Of a stretch of 64,000 bases of DNA, positions 51,919 through 60,907 are shown piece by piece. The translations under genes were made by a program, and so were the position numbers. How positions within the stretch are numbered: the stretch's first letter is position 1; the number at the start of each line of letters is the position of its first letter. The stretch lies in contig CACCBF010000006.1 in NCBI GenBank assembly GCA_902544135.1, forward strand, positions 28,537 to 92,536. Reading direction: 5' to 3'. The notes under the pieces are model-generated. The model did no database searches. It was not told the origin of the DNA and saw only the letters and a list, made by a program, of their open reading frames with translations. The stretch comes from an uncultured Pelagibacteraceae bacterium (lineage in GTDB: Bacteria > Pseudomonadota > Alphaproteobacteria > Pelagibacterales > Pelagibacteraceae).

Positions 51919-52971
51919 CTAAATTTTAGGTTCTTGTTGGGTCATGCAGTGAATAGCACCAAATCCCCATATCAATTTACTGCAATCAATTGTTTGAACT
52001 TTCTTTTTTCTAAAAAAGTTTTTGAATATTTTAATAGCGATAATATCTTCTTTAACTTTAAATATTGGAAGTAGTACTTTTTTGTTACAAATATAAAAAT
52101 TCAAATAACTTGCAGGGACTCTTGTGTTCTTGATATAGATAGGCGATGGCATCGGTACCTTTATGATTTTAAATTTTTTTCCTTTCTCATTTTTACTTTC
52201 TTTTAAAATTTTCAAATTTTCGCTTAAGTTTTTGTAATTTTTATCTTTCTTATTAGTCTCAATCGCGGTCATAATTGTATTCCTAGAGACAAATCTCGTT
52301 ATGTCATCAACATGTCCGTGTGTATCATCACCTGCAATCCCTTTTTTAAGCCATATAAAGTTTTTTATATTTAAATATTTTCTAAATAGTTCCTCGTAAT
52401 CTTTTTTGATAAAATCTTTATTTCTTTCCTGAGTTTTGCTAAGTAAACACTCCTCAGTTAATAGAATTGATCCTGAGCCATTTATATCAAATGCACCCCC
52501 TTCCATTATTATTTTTTTAGTTTTTCCATTTTTTTTAATTATTGGATCAATCTTTTCCAAATTAGAAATTTTACTGATATTTTCATTAATTTTATTGTCA
52601 TTTTTGTAATTACTGTATTTTGACCATCCATTAAAACCAAAATTTAAAATCATTTTTTTATTTTCTTTTCTATTTGTTATAAATATTGGCCCGGAGTCTC
52701 TTAACCATATTCTATCAGTTTTAATATTATGAAATTTGATATTAGTGATTTTATTAGAATTTATTAGCTTTTTAATATTTGTTATTTTTTTGCTAACAAT
52801 CAAATTAACTTTAAGACTTTTTGAAATAATAAATATAATTTCTAAAATTACTTTAGGAACAAATTTATATAAACCTGGCCAATCATTTTTATTATATGGC
52901 CAAGCAATCCAAACTGATTTTTGAGGTTCCCATTCAGCAGGCATTCTGAATTTTTTAAGCTCCTCACTCAT
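51919..52971 (-). CDS. aguA: Agmatine deiminase
   Basis: 350 residues of the peptidylarginine-deiminase-like (PAD_porph) family. It converts agmatine to N-carbamoylputrescine and ammonia. Motifs: FRMPAEWEPQKSVWIAWP, RIWLRDSGPIFI, the DDTHGHVDDITRFV acidic/His motif, and the catalytic Cys in FGAIHCMTQQEP. It overlaps aguB by eight bases. Last gene of the polyamine operon. An arginine decarboxylase to supply agmatine is not seen in this window. Confidence 0.95.
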   Translation of the reverse strand: MSEELKKFRMPAEWEPQKSVWIAWPYNKNDWPGLYKFVPKVILEIIFIISKSLKVNLIVSKKITNIKKLINSNKITNIKFHNIKTDRIWLRDSGPIFITNRKENKKMILNFGFNGWSKYSNYKNDNKINENISKISNLEKIDPIIKKNGKTKKIIMEGGAFDINGSGSILLTEECLLSKTQERNKDFIKKDYEELFRKYLNIKNFIWLKKGIAGDDTHGHVDDITRFVSRNTIMTAIETNKKDKNYKNLSENLKILKESKNEKGKKFKIIKVPMPSPIYIKNTRVPASYLNFYICNKKVLLPIFKVKEDIIAIKIFKNFFRKKKVQTIDCSKLIWGFGAIHCMTQQEPKI

Positions 52972-53845
52972 CTACAGGATTTTTTAGTATGCCTTTATAA
53001 AAGTCAATTCTTCTATCTCTTAAAAAGGGCCAATGTTCTCTCGTAGTATCAATTTTTTTGTAATCTATTTCACAGATTAATATTCCCCCTTTTTTATTGC
53101 CTAGTTCTCCAATTATTTCTCCACTTGGATTAATTATCATTGAGTTTCCCCAAAACTCTATTTTTTTATTTCCTTTTTTTTCAACACCAACTCTGTTTAC
53201 TGCAACAACGTAAGTACCGTTTGCAATTGCGTGAGATTTTTGCATTGTGACCCAAGAGTTTAATTGAGTTTTTCCAAATTCCCTTTTTTCTTTAGGATGC
53301 CAACCAATGGCAGTAGGGTAAAAAATTATTTGTGCACCTTTTAGTGCAGTCAATCTTGCAGCTTCAGGAAACCACTGATCCCAACATATCAAAGGTCCAA
53401 TTTTACCAAACTTAGTTTTTACAGATTTAAAACCTAAATCGCCAGGAGTGAAATAAAATTTCTCATAATAACCAGGATCATCTGGAATATGCATTTTTCT
53501 ATATTTGGATAAAATTTTACCTTTTTCACTAATAACGATACTAGTATTATGATAGAAACCGTGCGTTTTTTTTTCAAATAATGAAATCATTAATACTATT
53601 TGTAATTCTTTTGCTAACTCACAAAATATTTTTGTAGTTTTACCCGGTATTTTTTCTGCTAGCTTAAAATTAGAATGACTTTCTGTTTGACAAAAATAAC
53701 TTGATAAAAACAGTTCTGGCATACAAATTATCTTAGCTTTTTTTGATGCTGCTTTCTTTATATTTTTTATAGCTGAAATTAAATTTTTTTTAAAATTATC
53801 TGAAATTTTACTCTGAATAATTCCAATTTTTACTTTTTTGATCAT
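52964..53845 (-). CDS. aguB: N-carbamoylputrescine amidase
   Basis: 293 residues from ATG 53845 (a TTG at 53848 is also in frame). A nitrilase-superfamily enzyme releasing putrescine, CO2 and ammonia. The catalytic triad is visible: Glu44 (MPELFLSSYF), Lys117 (YRKMHIPDDPGYYEKF), and Cys154 (LICWDQWFPEAARL). Highly similar in pattern to known AguB/CPA proteins. It follows the deoxyhypusine-synthase-like gene by three bases and overlaps aguA. Confidence 0.95.
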   Translation of the reverse strand: MIKKVKIGIIQSKISDNFKKNLISAIKNIKKAASKKAKIICMPELFLSSYFCQTESHSNFKLAEKIPGKTTKIFCELAKELQIVLMISLFEKKTHGFYHNTSIVISEKGKILSKYRKMHIPDDPGYYEKFYFTPGDLGFKSVKTKFGKIGPLICWDQWFPEAARLTALKGAQIIFYPTAIGWHPKEKREFGKTQLNSWVTMQKSHAIANGTYVVAVNRVGVEKKGNKKIEFWGNSMIINPSGEIIGELGNKKGGILICEIDYKKIDTTREHWPFLRDRRIDFYKGILKNPVDE

Positions 53846-53848
53846 CAA

Positions 53849-54889
53849 TCAAAATATTTTGGAAAAGTTTTTTCTATCTCTATTTTTCCATTCACCTGTG
53901 TGATAAGCATTACTTGCAATCAACGGTAAAACAGATGTTGCTTCAGCAAAAACCATTTGTTCTTTAGTTGTATCGACTTTGCCCCATGAACTTGCTTCTT
54001 TGAGTGTTGAGCTGCTACAAGCGCCATCTCTTGAGTCTGCAACTGTAATTTGCACAGCATATTTATGCATATCTACATTTTTACCTAAAAGTTCAGCACA
54101 TATAACAGTATCCTGAATAAAATTTTTTGGAACTCCACCACCAATCATAAACAATCCAGAACCTTTAGATTTAATCTTTATTTCGGTTAATTCTCTAAAT
54201 TCTTTAATAGAGTCTATTGTGATGTGATTATTAGGATTTCTTTCTTGATGCATTACTAAACCAAAACCTGCACTGGAGTCTGTAAATGCTGGACAGAATA
54301 TTGGAACATTATTATCATATGCAGTTTCTATCAAAGAACCCTTCTTCTTTGCATTTGATTTTAAATATTTTCCAATTTCTTTTATAAACTCTCTTGATGT
54401 ATAAGCTTTAGGTTCCAACTTGTCAGCTATTTCACCTATTATTTTATCACACATTTGAAGTTCTTCTTCATCAATGTAAGTATCGTAAATCCTATCTATG
54501 TAGTTATTTCTTAATTCATTATCATTCTGGTATTGAGAACCCTGATAATGTTTAAATCCAAGTGCCTCAAAAAAATCCATATCAATTATTGATGCACCAG
54601 TTGCTACAATTGCATCGACCATATTATACTTCACCATATCTCGGTAAATATGCATACATCCGGCTGCAGATGTAGATCCAGCTAAGGTTAGAAATATTGT
54701 ACAATCCTTATCTTTCAACATCTCATTATATATCTCAGATGCATTTGCTGTTTCTCTTGAAACAAAAGACATTTTTTTCATTGAAGAAATGATTTTTCTA
54801 GAGTCAAATGAGGTAATATTTATATGTTCAACTGGGCTTTTAAGAAAATCTTTTTTGCTATTATGGCCAAGATTTTTTTTTTCAGACAT
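53849..54889 (-). CDS. Deoxyhypusine synthase-like protein
   Basis: 346 residues of the deoxyhypusine synthase family. Family features: LTLAGSTSAAGCMHIYRDMV, AIVATGASIIDMDFFEALG, FCPAFTDSSAGFG, FMIGGGVPKNFI, and EASSWGKV, whose Lys corresponds to the catalytic lysine that forms the imine in DHS. Bacteria have no eIF5A substrate, so the protein more likely transfers an aminobutyl group from one polyamine to another (homospermidine-type product) or acts on something unknown. It is directly behind an ornithine-decarboxylase-like gene and before aguB/aguA. The exact reaction is inference. Confidence 0.88.
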   Translation of the reverse strand: MSEKKNLGHNSKKDFLKSPVEHINITSFDSRKIISSMKKMSFVSRETANASEIYNEMLKDKDCTIFLTLAGSTSAAGCMHIYRDMVKYNMVDAIVATGASIIDMDFFEALGFKHYQGSQYQNDNELRNNYIDRIYDTYIDEEELQMCDKIIGEIADKLEPKAYTSREFIKEIGKYLKSNAKKKGSLIETAYDNNVPIFCPAFTDSSAGFGLVMHQERNPNNHITIDSIKEFRELTEIKIKSKGSGLFMIGGGVPKNFIQDTVICAELLGKNVDMHKYAVQITVADSRDGACSSSTLKEASSWGKVDTTKEQMVFAEATSVLPLIASNAYHTGEWKNRDRKNFSKIF

Positions 54890-56073
54890 TAAGCAACTAA
54901 TATAGCTTTATTAGCGTCTTTCCCATATAGACTCATTATTGGATTATCTTCAACTTCATAAATTTCATTAGAGAAGAAACCATTAAATTCTGTTCTAAAT
55001 GTAAGACCATATGCACCAAGCTGACCAAGCTCGATATAATCATTTTCTTTAATATTATTGGGTAAAACAAAAGGACCTTTCATGTAATCCATACTGTCAC
55101 AAGTTGGACCATAAAAATCAAAGGCTGTTAACTTTTTAGAAATTATTTTATTAGAACTTTCTTTAATTAATTTTGACGGGAAAACTATATTTGGTGTTCC
55201 AGCATCAAAAAGAGTGCCATAAGTACCATCATTAATATAAAGCTTTTGTTTTTTTCTTAAGTTTACTCTAACAATTGTTGATCCGCTTTCAGCAACTAAT
55301 GCTCTTCCTGGTTCACATATGATTTCAGGTAAGTTATTTAATTTTAAGTTATCTAAACTCATTTTTATTTCTTGAAAATAATTATCTAATGATTGCGGAA
55401 TTAAATCTGGGTATATAGTTGGAAATCCTCCACCAACATTTATGTATTCTGGTACAATTTTTGTTTTCTTAATTATATTACCTATCTCAGCTATTCCTTT
55501 TGTGTAAGAAATTGGATGCATACATTGTGATCCAACATGAAAACTCAAGCCAATTTTTTTTGCATATTGTTTTGCAAGTCTCAATAATCCAGTAGCCTCA
55601 TTGTTAATGGCTCCAAATTTTTTTGATAAGTCTATTTCTGCGTGTTCATTTGATACTGCAACCCTTACAAAAATTTCAAGATCTTTAGCATTTTTAGTAC
55701 TCTCAATTATTTTTATTAATTCTTCTTTAGTATCTAGTGCAAATGTTTTTACGCCATACTTAAAATAAGCTTCTTCTACATCCTCACGACTTTTCACCGT
55801 GTGCATAAAAGAACATTTTGCACTCTGGCTAAATTTTCTAACAGACTTAATTTCTGATATTGATGCAACATCAAATTCACTGATACCACTTTTTACGAGA
55901 GTTTTAATTACTTCTGGATGAGGATTTGTTTTAACGGCATATAAAATTCTACCGGGAAATTTTTTTTGAAAAAACTTTGATGCAGAAAGAATTGATTTCT
56001 TTCTTATACAATAGACCGGTTTATCTGGTTTCAGCTGATTTACTAAATTTTCAACTGATGTAAATTTTTGCAT
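54889..56073 (-). CDS. Ornithine decarboxylase-like PLP decarboxylase (fold type III)
   Basis: 394 residues of the alanine-racemase-fold decarboxylase family. The PLP lysine is in LYAVKTNPHPEV; then SFHVGSQC, VGGGFP, ICEPGRALVAESG, and the second-subunit cysteine in FYGPTCDSMDYMKG. The size and the CDS motif favour ornithine (or lysine/ornithine) decarboxylase over the longer diaminopimelate or arginine decarboxylases. Product would be putrescine. First gene of the operon, with an unusually strong ribosome-binding site, and overlapping the next gene by one base. Confidence 0.88.
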   Translation of the reverse strand: MQKFTSVENLVNQLKPDKPVYCIRKKSILSASKFFQKKFPGRILYAVKTNPHPEVIKTLVKSGISEFDVASISEIKSVRKFSQSAKCSFMHTVKSREDVEEAYFKYGVKTFALDTKEELIKIIESTKNAKDLEIFVRVAVSNEHAEIDLSKKFGAINNEATGLLRLAKQYAKKIGLSFHVGSQCMHPISYTKGIAEIGNIIKKTKIVPEYINVGGGFPTIYPDLIPQSLDNYFQEIKMSLDNLKLNNLPEIICEPGRALVAESGSTIVRVNLRKKQKLYINDGTYGTLFDAGTPNIVFPSKLIKESSNKIISKKLTAFDFYGPTCDSMDYMKGPFVLPNNIKENDYIELGQLGAYGLTFRTEFNGFFSNEIYEVEDNPIMSLYGKDANKAILVA

Positions 56074-56080
56074 ATAAATG

Positions 56081-56087
56081 CCCCCTC
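56081..56087 (-). promoter_or_regulatory. Strong Shine-Dalgarno site of the ornithine-decarboxylase-like gene
   Basis: Minus-strand GAGGGGG, seven bases before the ATG at 56073, right after a run of eight T. Most genes here have weak or no recognisable Shine-Dalgarno sequence, so this G-rich one is notable. Further upstream on the same strand TTGCTC and TAAATA, 17 bases apart (about 56143-56115), form a possible promoter. The rest of the 147-base gap to regA shows no other feature I can support. Confidence 0.6.
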
Positions 56088-56220
56088 AAAAAAAATTTAA
56101 CAAAAAAAAAGCTTTTTATTTAAAAAACTTTAATAAATCGAGCAATTAATCCAATAGTAAGGCAATGTAAAGAAAATAATACCCTATTGAATCGTGGAAA
56201 AAAAACACCATATAAGGCTT

Positions 56221-56784
56221 ATGAGAGTAGACGCCACATTGAAAAATTTGAGTGATTTTGAGAACAAATCACTATTAATTGTCGATGATGACAATCCTTT
56301 TAGAGAGAGATTGGCTAGGGCAATGGAAAAAAAAGGTTTTGAGGTATTTCAAGCTGAGAGTGTGCAAAAAGGAATAGAATCAGTAAAATCTAAAAAACCT
56401 GGTTTTGCTGTAGTTGATCTAAGGTTGAATGATGGTAATGGATTAGAAGTAGTGAAAGAAATACAATCAAATAACTCATCAAGCAGAATAATAATGTTGA
56501 CTGGTTATGGAAATATTCCTACTGCTGTGGCAGCAATTAAAGAAGGTGCCATCGACTATTTGGCTAAGCCTGCAGATGCCGATGATGTCGAAAAAGCTCT
56601 TTTAGCTGATCCAAACAAAAAGGCAGTTCCACCAGAAAACCCGATGTCAGCTGACAGAGTAAAATGGGAACACATACATAGGGTCTTTGAATTATGCAAC
56701 AGAAATGTCTCTGAAACAGCAAGAAGACTTAAAATGCATAGAAGAACTTTACAACGAATTTTATCTAAAAGATCTCCTAAGTAA
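56221..56784 (+). CDS. regA: RegA/ActR/PrrA-type redox response regulator
   Basis: 187 residues from ATG 56221; a GTG at 56194 would add nine. ATG is preferred because the distance to the VDDD motif then matches Rhodobacter RegA. Receiver domain with acidic pocket LLIVDDDNPF, phospho-acceptor Asp66 in VVDLRLNDGNGL, Thr/Lys in MLTGYGN and LAKPADADD; the linker PPENPMSADRVKWEHI; and a Fis-type helix-turn-helix NVSETARRLKMHRRTLQRIL, almost identical to RegA. In relatives it controls respiration, carbon and nitrogen genes in response to redox through RegB. No regB is present in the window. Confidence 0.95.
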   Translation: MRVDATLKNLSDFENKSLLIVDDDNPFRERLARAMEKKGFEVFQAESVQKGIESVKSKKPGFAVVDLRLNDGNGLEVVKEIQSNNSSSRIIMLTGYGNIPTAVAAIKEGAIDYLAKPADADDVEKALLADPNKKAVPPENPMSADRVKWEHIHRVFELCNRNVSETARRLKMHRRTLQRILSKRSPK

Positions 56785-57328
56785 ATTTCCTAAATTTTAG
56801 TAATTGTTTTGATAGCACCGTGAGAATCAAGATTTTGTAGATTTCTATTAATAAAAATGGTTTTGCTCCAACTGAGAAAACACCATTAAAAGTCTTGTCG
56901 AACCCCATATAATTCCACAGACCTCCTAATCCAAGAATATAAATTAAACTTACCGAAAATAATAAATATAAAAACACAATTATTGGGTCTTTATTTTCAT
57001 TTATATGACCTGCAAAAAATGCAGTAAAAATAAAACCAACTAAGTAACCTCCGGTTGGACCTAAAAGATATCCAATGCCACCACCTTTAGCAAACACTGG
57101 TAGTCCAAAAGATCCCTCAATTAAATATAAAATAACAGTTAGTGTTGCTAATTTATATCCCAATATAATCCCAAGAAACATAACTATAAAAGTTTGCATA
57201 GTTGCGGGCACTAAAGTAAATGGAGTTTGTATCTTAGATGATATAGCCAGTAAAGCTGTCCCAATTATCACCAAAATAGCTGATTTGATTATTTTCGAAT
57301 TGTTGATAATGTTTTTAGTAAGTTCCAT
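56777..57328 (-). CDS. bioY: Biotin transporter BioY
   Basis: 183 residues, about six transmembrane helices, the S component of an ECF biotin transporter. Typical BioY segments are TPFTLVPATMQTFIVMFLGIILG, EGSFGLPVFAKGGG, and YLLGPTGGYLVGFI. No ATPase or T-component genes (bioM, bioN) are adjacent. Its 3' end overlaps regA by eight bases on the opposite strand. Biotin scavenging fits an organism with reduced cofactor synthesis (inference). Confidence 0.94.
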   Translation of the reverse strand: MELTKNIINNSKIIKSAILVIIGTALLAISSKIQTPFTLVPATMQTFIVMFLGIILGYKLATLTVILYLIEGSFGLPVFAKGGGIGYLLGPTGGYLVGFIFTAFFAGHINENKDPIIVFLYLLFSVSLIYILGLGGLWNYMGFDKTFNGVFSVGAKPFLLIEIYKILILTVLSKQLLKFRKFT

Positions 57329-57374
57329 AAAATAATAATACTCTTATTTTTTTAATAATCTATATTAATTTATA

Positions 57375-60149
57375 ATGAGTAAGATTCAAAAAACAGATCA
57401 CTTTTACTTGATTGATGGATCCGGCTATATATTTAGAGCTTACTATGCACTTCCGCCCTTAACAAGAAAAAGTGATGGATTGCCAACTGGAGCCGTAAGT
57501 GGCTTTTGTAGTATGCTCTTTAAACTTCTTGAAGATTCTAAGTCAAAAGAAAATTTACAAAAACCATCTCACTTTGCAGTTATTTTTGACTCAGCCAGAA
57601 AGACATTTCGGAATGAAATTTATAAAGATTATAAAGCTAATAGGGCAGAAGCACCTGACGATTTAGCACCTCAATTTGATTATATTAGAAAGTCTGTATT
57701 AGCATTTAATTTACCATCAGTTGAGCTAACTAACTATGAAGCAGATGATTTGATAGCAACCTATACAGATATGATTTTAAAAGTTGGGGCTAAGGTGACA
57801 ATAGTTTCTTCAGACAAAGATTTAATGCAATTATATAAAAAAGGAGTTCGAATTTATGATCCAATGAAGAATAAATTTATTAACGATGAAGATATTCAAA
57901 AAAAATTTGGTGTTACAGCTAATAAGGTGATAGATGTACAGGCATTAGCTGGAGACAGTAGTGATAATGTACCCGGTGTCCCTGGAATTGGTATAAAAAC
58001 TGCAGCTGAGTTGATAAATAAATATGGAGACTTGGAAACCCTTCTAAAATCTGCAAGTGAGATTAAACAAAACAAAAGAAGAGAAACTTTACTCGAAAAT
58101 CAAGACAAAGCCATAATCAGCAAAAAATTAGTAACATTAAAAAATGATGCTCCAATTGAAAAAAATCCAGAGGAATTTCAATTAAAACAAATAAATAAAG
58201 AAAAGCTCTATAAATTTTTACGGGAAATGGAATTCAATAGATTACTTAGCTCAGCTATTTCAACTTATGGTGAGCCAAATTTTGAGGATAAAAAAAAAGA
58301 TATCAAAATTATTGAAACTCAAGAAAAAATTTCAAATAAGAATTATTTTTTAATTAATGATATAAAAGAAATAGACGATTGGATTAAAGAAGCCGAGGAG
58401 GTTGGAGAGCTTGCTGTTGACACTGAAACAAGTTCGTTAGATCCTCATCAAGCAGACTTAATAGGAGTCTCATTAAGTTCAAAAATTGGTAAAGCTTGTT
58501 ATATACCTATTAACCATAATACTAAAAAAAATATTAATAAAGACCTTGTTCTAAAAAAATTAAAACCTTTACTTGAAGATCCTAGTATTAAAAAAATTGG
58601 TCAAAATATAAAGTTTGATTTTATAGTGCTACTTAAGCAAGGTATAAGACTTACCTCAATGGAGGATACAATGCTTATGTCATACGTTCTCGATGCGGGA
58701 AAAAATAGGCACAATATGGATACATTATCTGAAATCCATTTAGGTCATAAAACAATAGCTTTTAAAGATTTAGTAGGAACTGGAAAAAAAGAAATAAATT
58801 TTAGTGAGGTCGATCTTGAAAAAGCAAAAAATTATGCTGCTGAAGATGCTGATATTACATATAGACTTTATAAAAAATTCCATAAAAGTCTTAAAGATGA
58901 AAAAATGATTAATGTTTATGAACTTTTTGAAAAACCAATGATAACAATTCTTGCAAATATGGAGATAGAGGGAATTAAAATAGATAATAAATTTCTTAAA
59001 ATTTTATCTTCAAATTTTGAAAAAAAAATTTTAAAAATTCAAAAAGAAGTTTTTAAAATATCAAAAAAAGAATTCAATATTGCATCACCAAAACAACTTG
59101 GGGAAATATTGTATAATGAGCTTAAAATTGCAGATCTTAAGAAAACTAAAAAGGGTAGTTTCGCTACTAGCGCAGCGGTTTTAGAGGATTTAGCTTTTAA
59201 GGGTCATAAATTTCCACAATTAGTTTTAGATTGGAGACAAATATCAAAATTAAAAAATACTTATTCAGATACTCTACCAGTGCACATTAATCCTGAAACA
59301 AAAAGGGTTCACACCTCTTTTTTACTTGCTGCTACTACCACAGGAAGATTAGCCTCTAGTGAACCAAACCTACAAAATATTCCAATTAAGTCTGAGGATG
59401 GAAAAGATATCAGAAAAGCATTTATTGCAGAGAAAGAAAATTCTTTGATTTCTGCAGACTACAATCAAATTGAAATGAGAATTTTAGCAGATATTGCAGA
59501 TGTAAAAGAACTTAAAAAAGCTTTTAAAAATAATGAAGATATTCACTCTTTGACAGCAAGTCAGATTTTCAATATTGATATTAGAAAAGTTAATGAAGAC
59601 CAGAGAAGAAAGGCAAAAGCAATTAACTTTGGTATAATTTATGGAATTTCACAATATGGATTAGCAAAACAAATTAACGTCTCCAACCATGAAGCAGAGG
59701 AATTTTTGAATTCGTACTTTGCAAAATTTCCTGAAATTAAAGTTTATATGGATAACACTATTAAATTTTGCAGAAAAAACGGTTTCGTAAATAATATTTT
59801 TGGAAGAAAATCACATTTCATTAGCATTAATGATAAGAATTATAATGTGAGAAATTTTCAAGAAAGAGCAGCTATAAATGCTCCAATACAGGGATCTGCA
59901 TCTGAAATTATGAGATTAGCAATGATAAGATTGCAAAAAAAACTATTAGAGGAAAAGAATAAAAATACAAAAATACTTTTACAAATTCATGATGAGTTGA
60001 TTTTTGAAACTCCAAAAATAGATGTAAAAAGAATAAGTAAAATAATTATTGATGAAATGACTAGTGTTGTTAATAGCGACCACCATTCATTTTCGATACC
60101 TTTAACAGTAGATTTAAATACCGGCGATAATTGGGGTTCACTTCATTAA
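57375..60149 (+). CDS. polA: DNA polymerase I
   Basis: 924 residues with all three activities: 5'-3' nuclease (1 to about 290; YLIDGSGYIFRAYYAL, EADDLIATY, GDSSDNVPGVPGIG), a 3'-5' exonuclease domain with the DxE motif (VDTETSSLD), GQNIKFDF, and Y-x3-D (NYAAEDADITY), and the polymerase (about 520-924; SADYNQIEMRILAD, RRKAKAINFGIIYG, LLQIHDELIFE). Proofreading motifs are therefore retained. Divergent from bioY with a 46-base AT-only gap. Confidence 0.98.
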   Translation: MSKIQKTDHFYLIDGSGYIFRAYYALPPLTRKSDGLPTGAVSGFCSMLFKLLEDSKSKENLQKPSHFAVIFDSARKTFRNEIYKDYKANRAEAPDDLAPQFDYIRKSVLAFNLPSVELTNYEADDLIATYTDMILKVGAKVTIVSSDKDLMQLYKKGVRIYDPMKNKFINDEDIQKKFGVTANKVIDVQALAGDSSDNVPGVPGIGIKTAAELINKYGDLETLLKSASEIKQNKRRETLLENQDKAIISKKLVTLKNDAPIEKNPEEFQLKQINKEKLYKFLREMEFNRLLSSAISTYGEPNFEDKKKDIKIIETQEKISNKNYFLINDIKEIDDWIKEAEEVGELAVDTETSSLDPHQADLIGVSLSSKIGKACYIPINHNTKKNINKDLVLKKLKPLLEDPSIKKIGQNIKFDFIVLLKQGIRLTSMEDTMLMSYVLDAGKNRHNMDTLSEIHLGHKTIAFKDLVGTGKKEINFSEVDLEKAKNYAAEDADITYRLYKKFHKSLKDEKMINVYELFEKPMITILANMEIEGIKIDNKFLKILSSNFEKKILKIQKEVFKISKKEFNIASPKQLGEILYNELKIADLKKTKKGSFATSAAVLEDLAFKGHKFPQLVLDWRQISKLKNTYSDTLPVHINPETKRVHTSFLLAATTTGRLASSEPNLQNIPIKSEDGKDIRKAFIAEKENSLISADYNQIEMRILADIADVKELKKAFKNNEDIHSLTASQIFNIDIRKVNEDQRRKAKAINFGIIYGISQYGLAKQINVSNHEAEEFLNSYFAKFPEIKVYMDNTIKFCRKNGFVNNIFGRKSHFISINDKNYNVRNFQERAAINAPIQGSASEIMRLAMIRLQKKLLEEKNKNTKILLQIHDELIFETPKIDVKRISKIIIDEMTSVVNSDHHSFSIPLTVDLNTGDNWGSLH

Positions 60150-60199
60150 TTTAATTTGATTGCCCAAATTAGAACAATTTAGTATTTTTATATTGTAGT

Positions 60200-60907
60200 A
60201 TGCTTAAACAAACAATTGCTTTGATTGATGATGATAGAAATATCCTGACAAGCCTCAGTATAGCTTTAGAAAAAGAAGGTTTTAAGGTTCAAACATATAT
60301 AGATGGTGAGAGCGCGTTAATTGGATTAACAAGAACTCCTCCAGATTTAGCGATTATCGATATAAAAATGCCTAAAATGGATGGAGAAGAATTATTAAAA
60401 AAATTAAGAAAAAAAACTTCATTGCCAGTGATATTTTTAACTTCCAAAGATGACGAGATAGATGAATTGCTTGGTTTGAAATTAGGGGCAGATGATTTTG
60501 TCAAAAAATCTGGAGGTTTCTCAATAAAAGTATTAATTGAGAGAATTAGAGTTCAACTGAGAAAAAAAGATACAAAAGATACTATTGAGGAAAATAAGAG
60601 TATTATTTCTCATGGAAAATTAAAACTAGATCCCTCACAATTGGAATGTGAATGGAATGGCAAACAATTACCTGATAAATTAACTACTACAGAATTCCTA
60701 CTTGTAAAAGAATTGGCAAAAAGGCCTGGTATTATAAAAGAAAGAGCACAATTGATGGATATTGCTTATAGAGAGGATACAGATATTGAAGACCGTACTA
60801 TTGATAGTCATGTGAAGAGAATAAGAAAAAAATTTAAAAAAGTTGATCCAGATTTTTCAGCTATTGAGACTAGATATGGAAGTGGGTACAGATGGAATGT
60901 TAGCTAA
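60200..60907 (+). CDS. chvI: ChvI-like response regulator (OmpR family)
   Basis: 235 residues: receiver domain (1 to about 120) with ALIDDDRNILTSL, phospho-acceptor Asp54 in IIDIKMPKMDG, FLTSKDDEIDE, and the LGADDFVKKSGGFS segment typical of ChvI; then a winged-helix DNA-binding domain (about 140-235) ending ETRYGSGYRWNV. In alphaproteobacteria ChvI with ChvG senses envelope or acid stress and controls exopolysaccharide, motility or carbon genes. The stop overlaps the kinase start by one base (TAATG). Confidence 0.9.
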   Translation: MLKQTIALIDDDRNILTSLSIALEKEGFKVQTYIDGESALIGLTRTPPDLAIIDIKMPKMDGEELLKKLRKKTSLPVIFLTSKDDEIDELLGLKLGADDFVKKSGGFSIKVLIERIRVQLRKKDTKDTIEENKSIISHGKLKLDPSQLECEWNGKQLPDKLTTTEFLLVKELAKRPGIIKERAQLMDIAYREDTDIEDRTIDSHVKRIRKKFKKVDPDFSAIETRYGSGYRWNVS

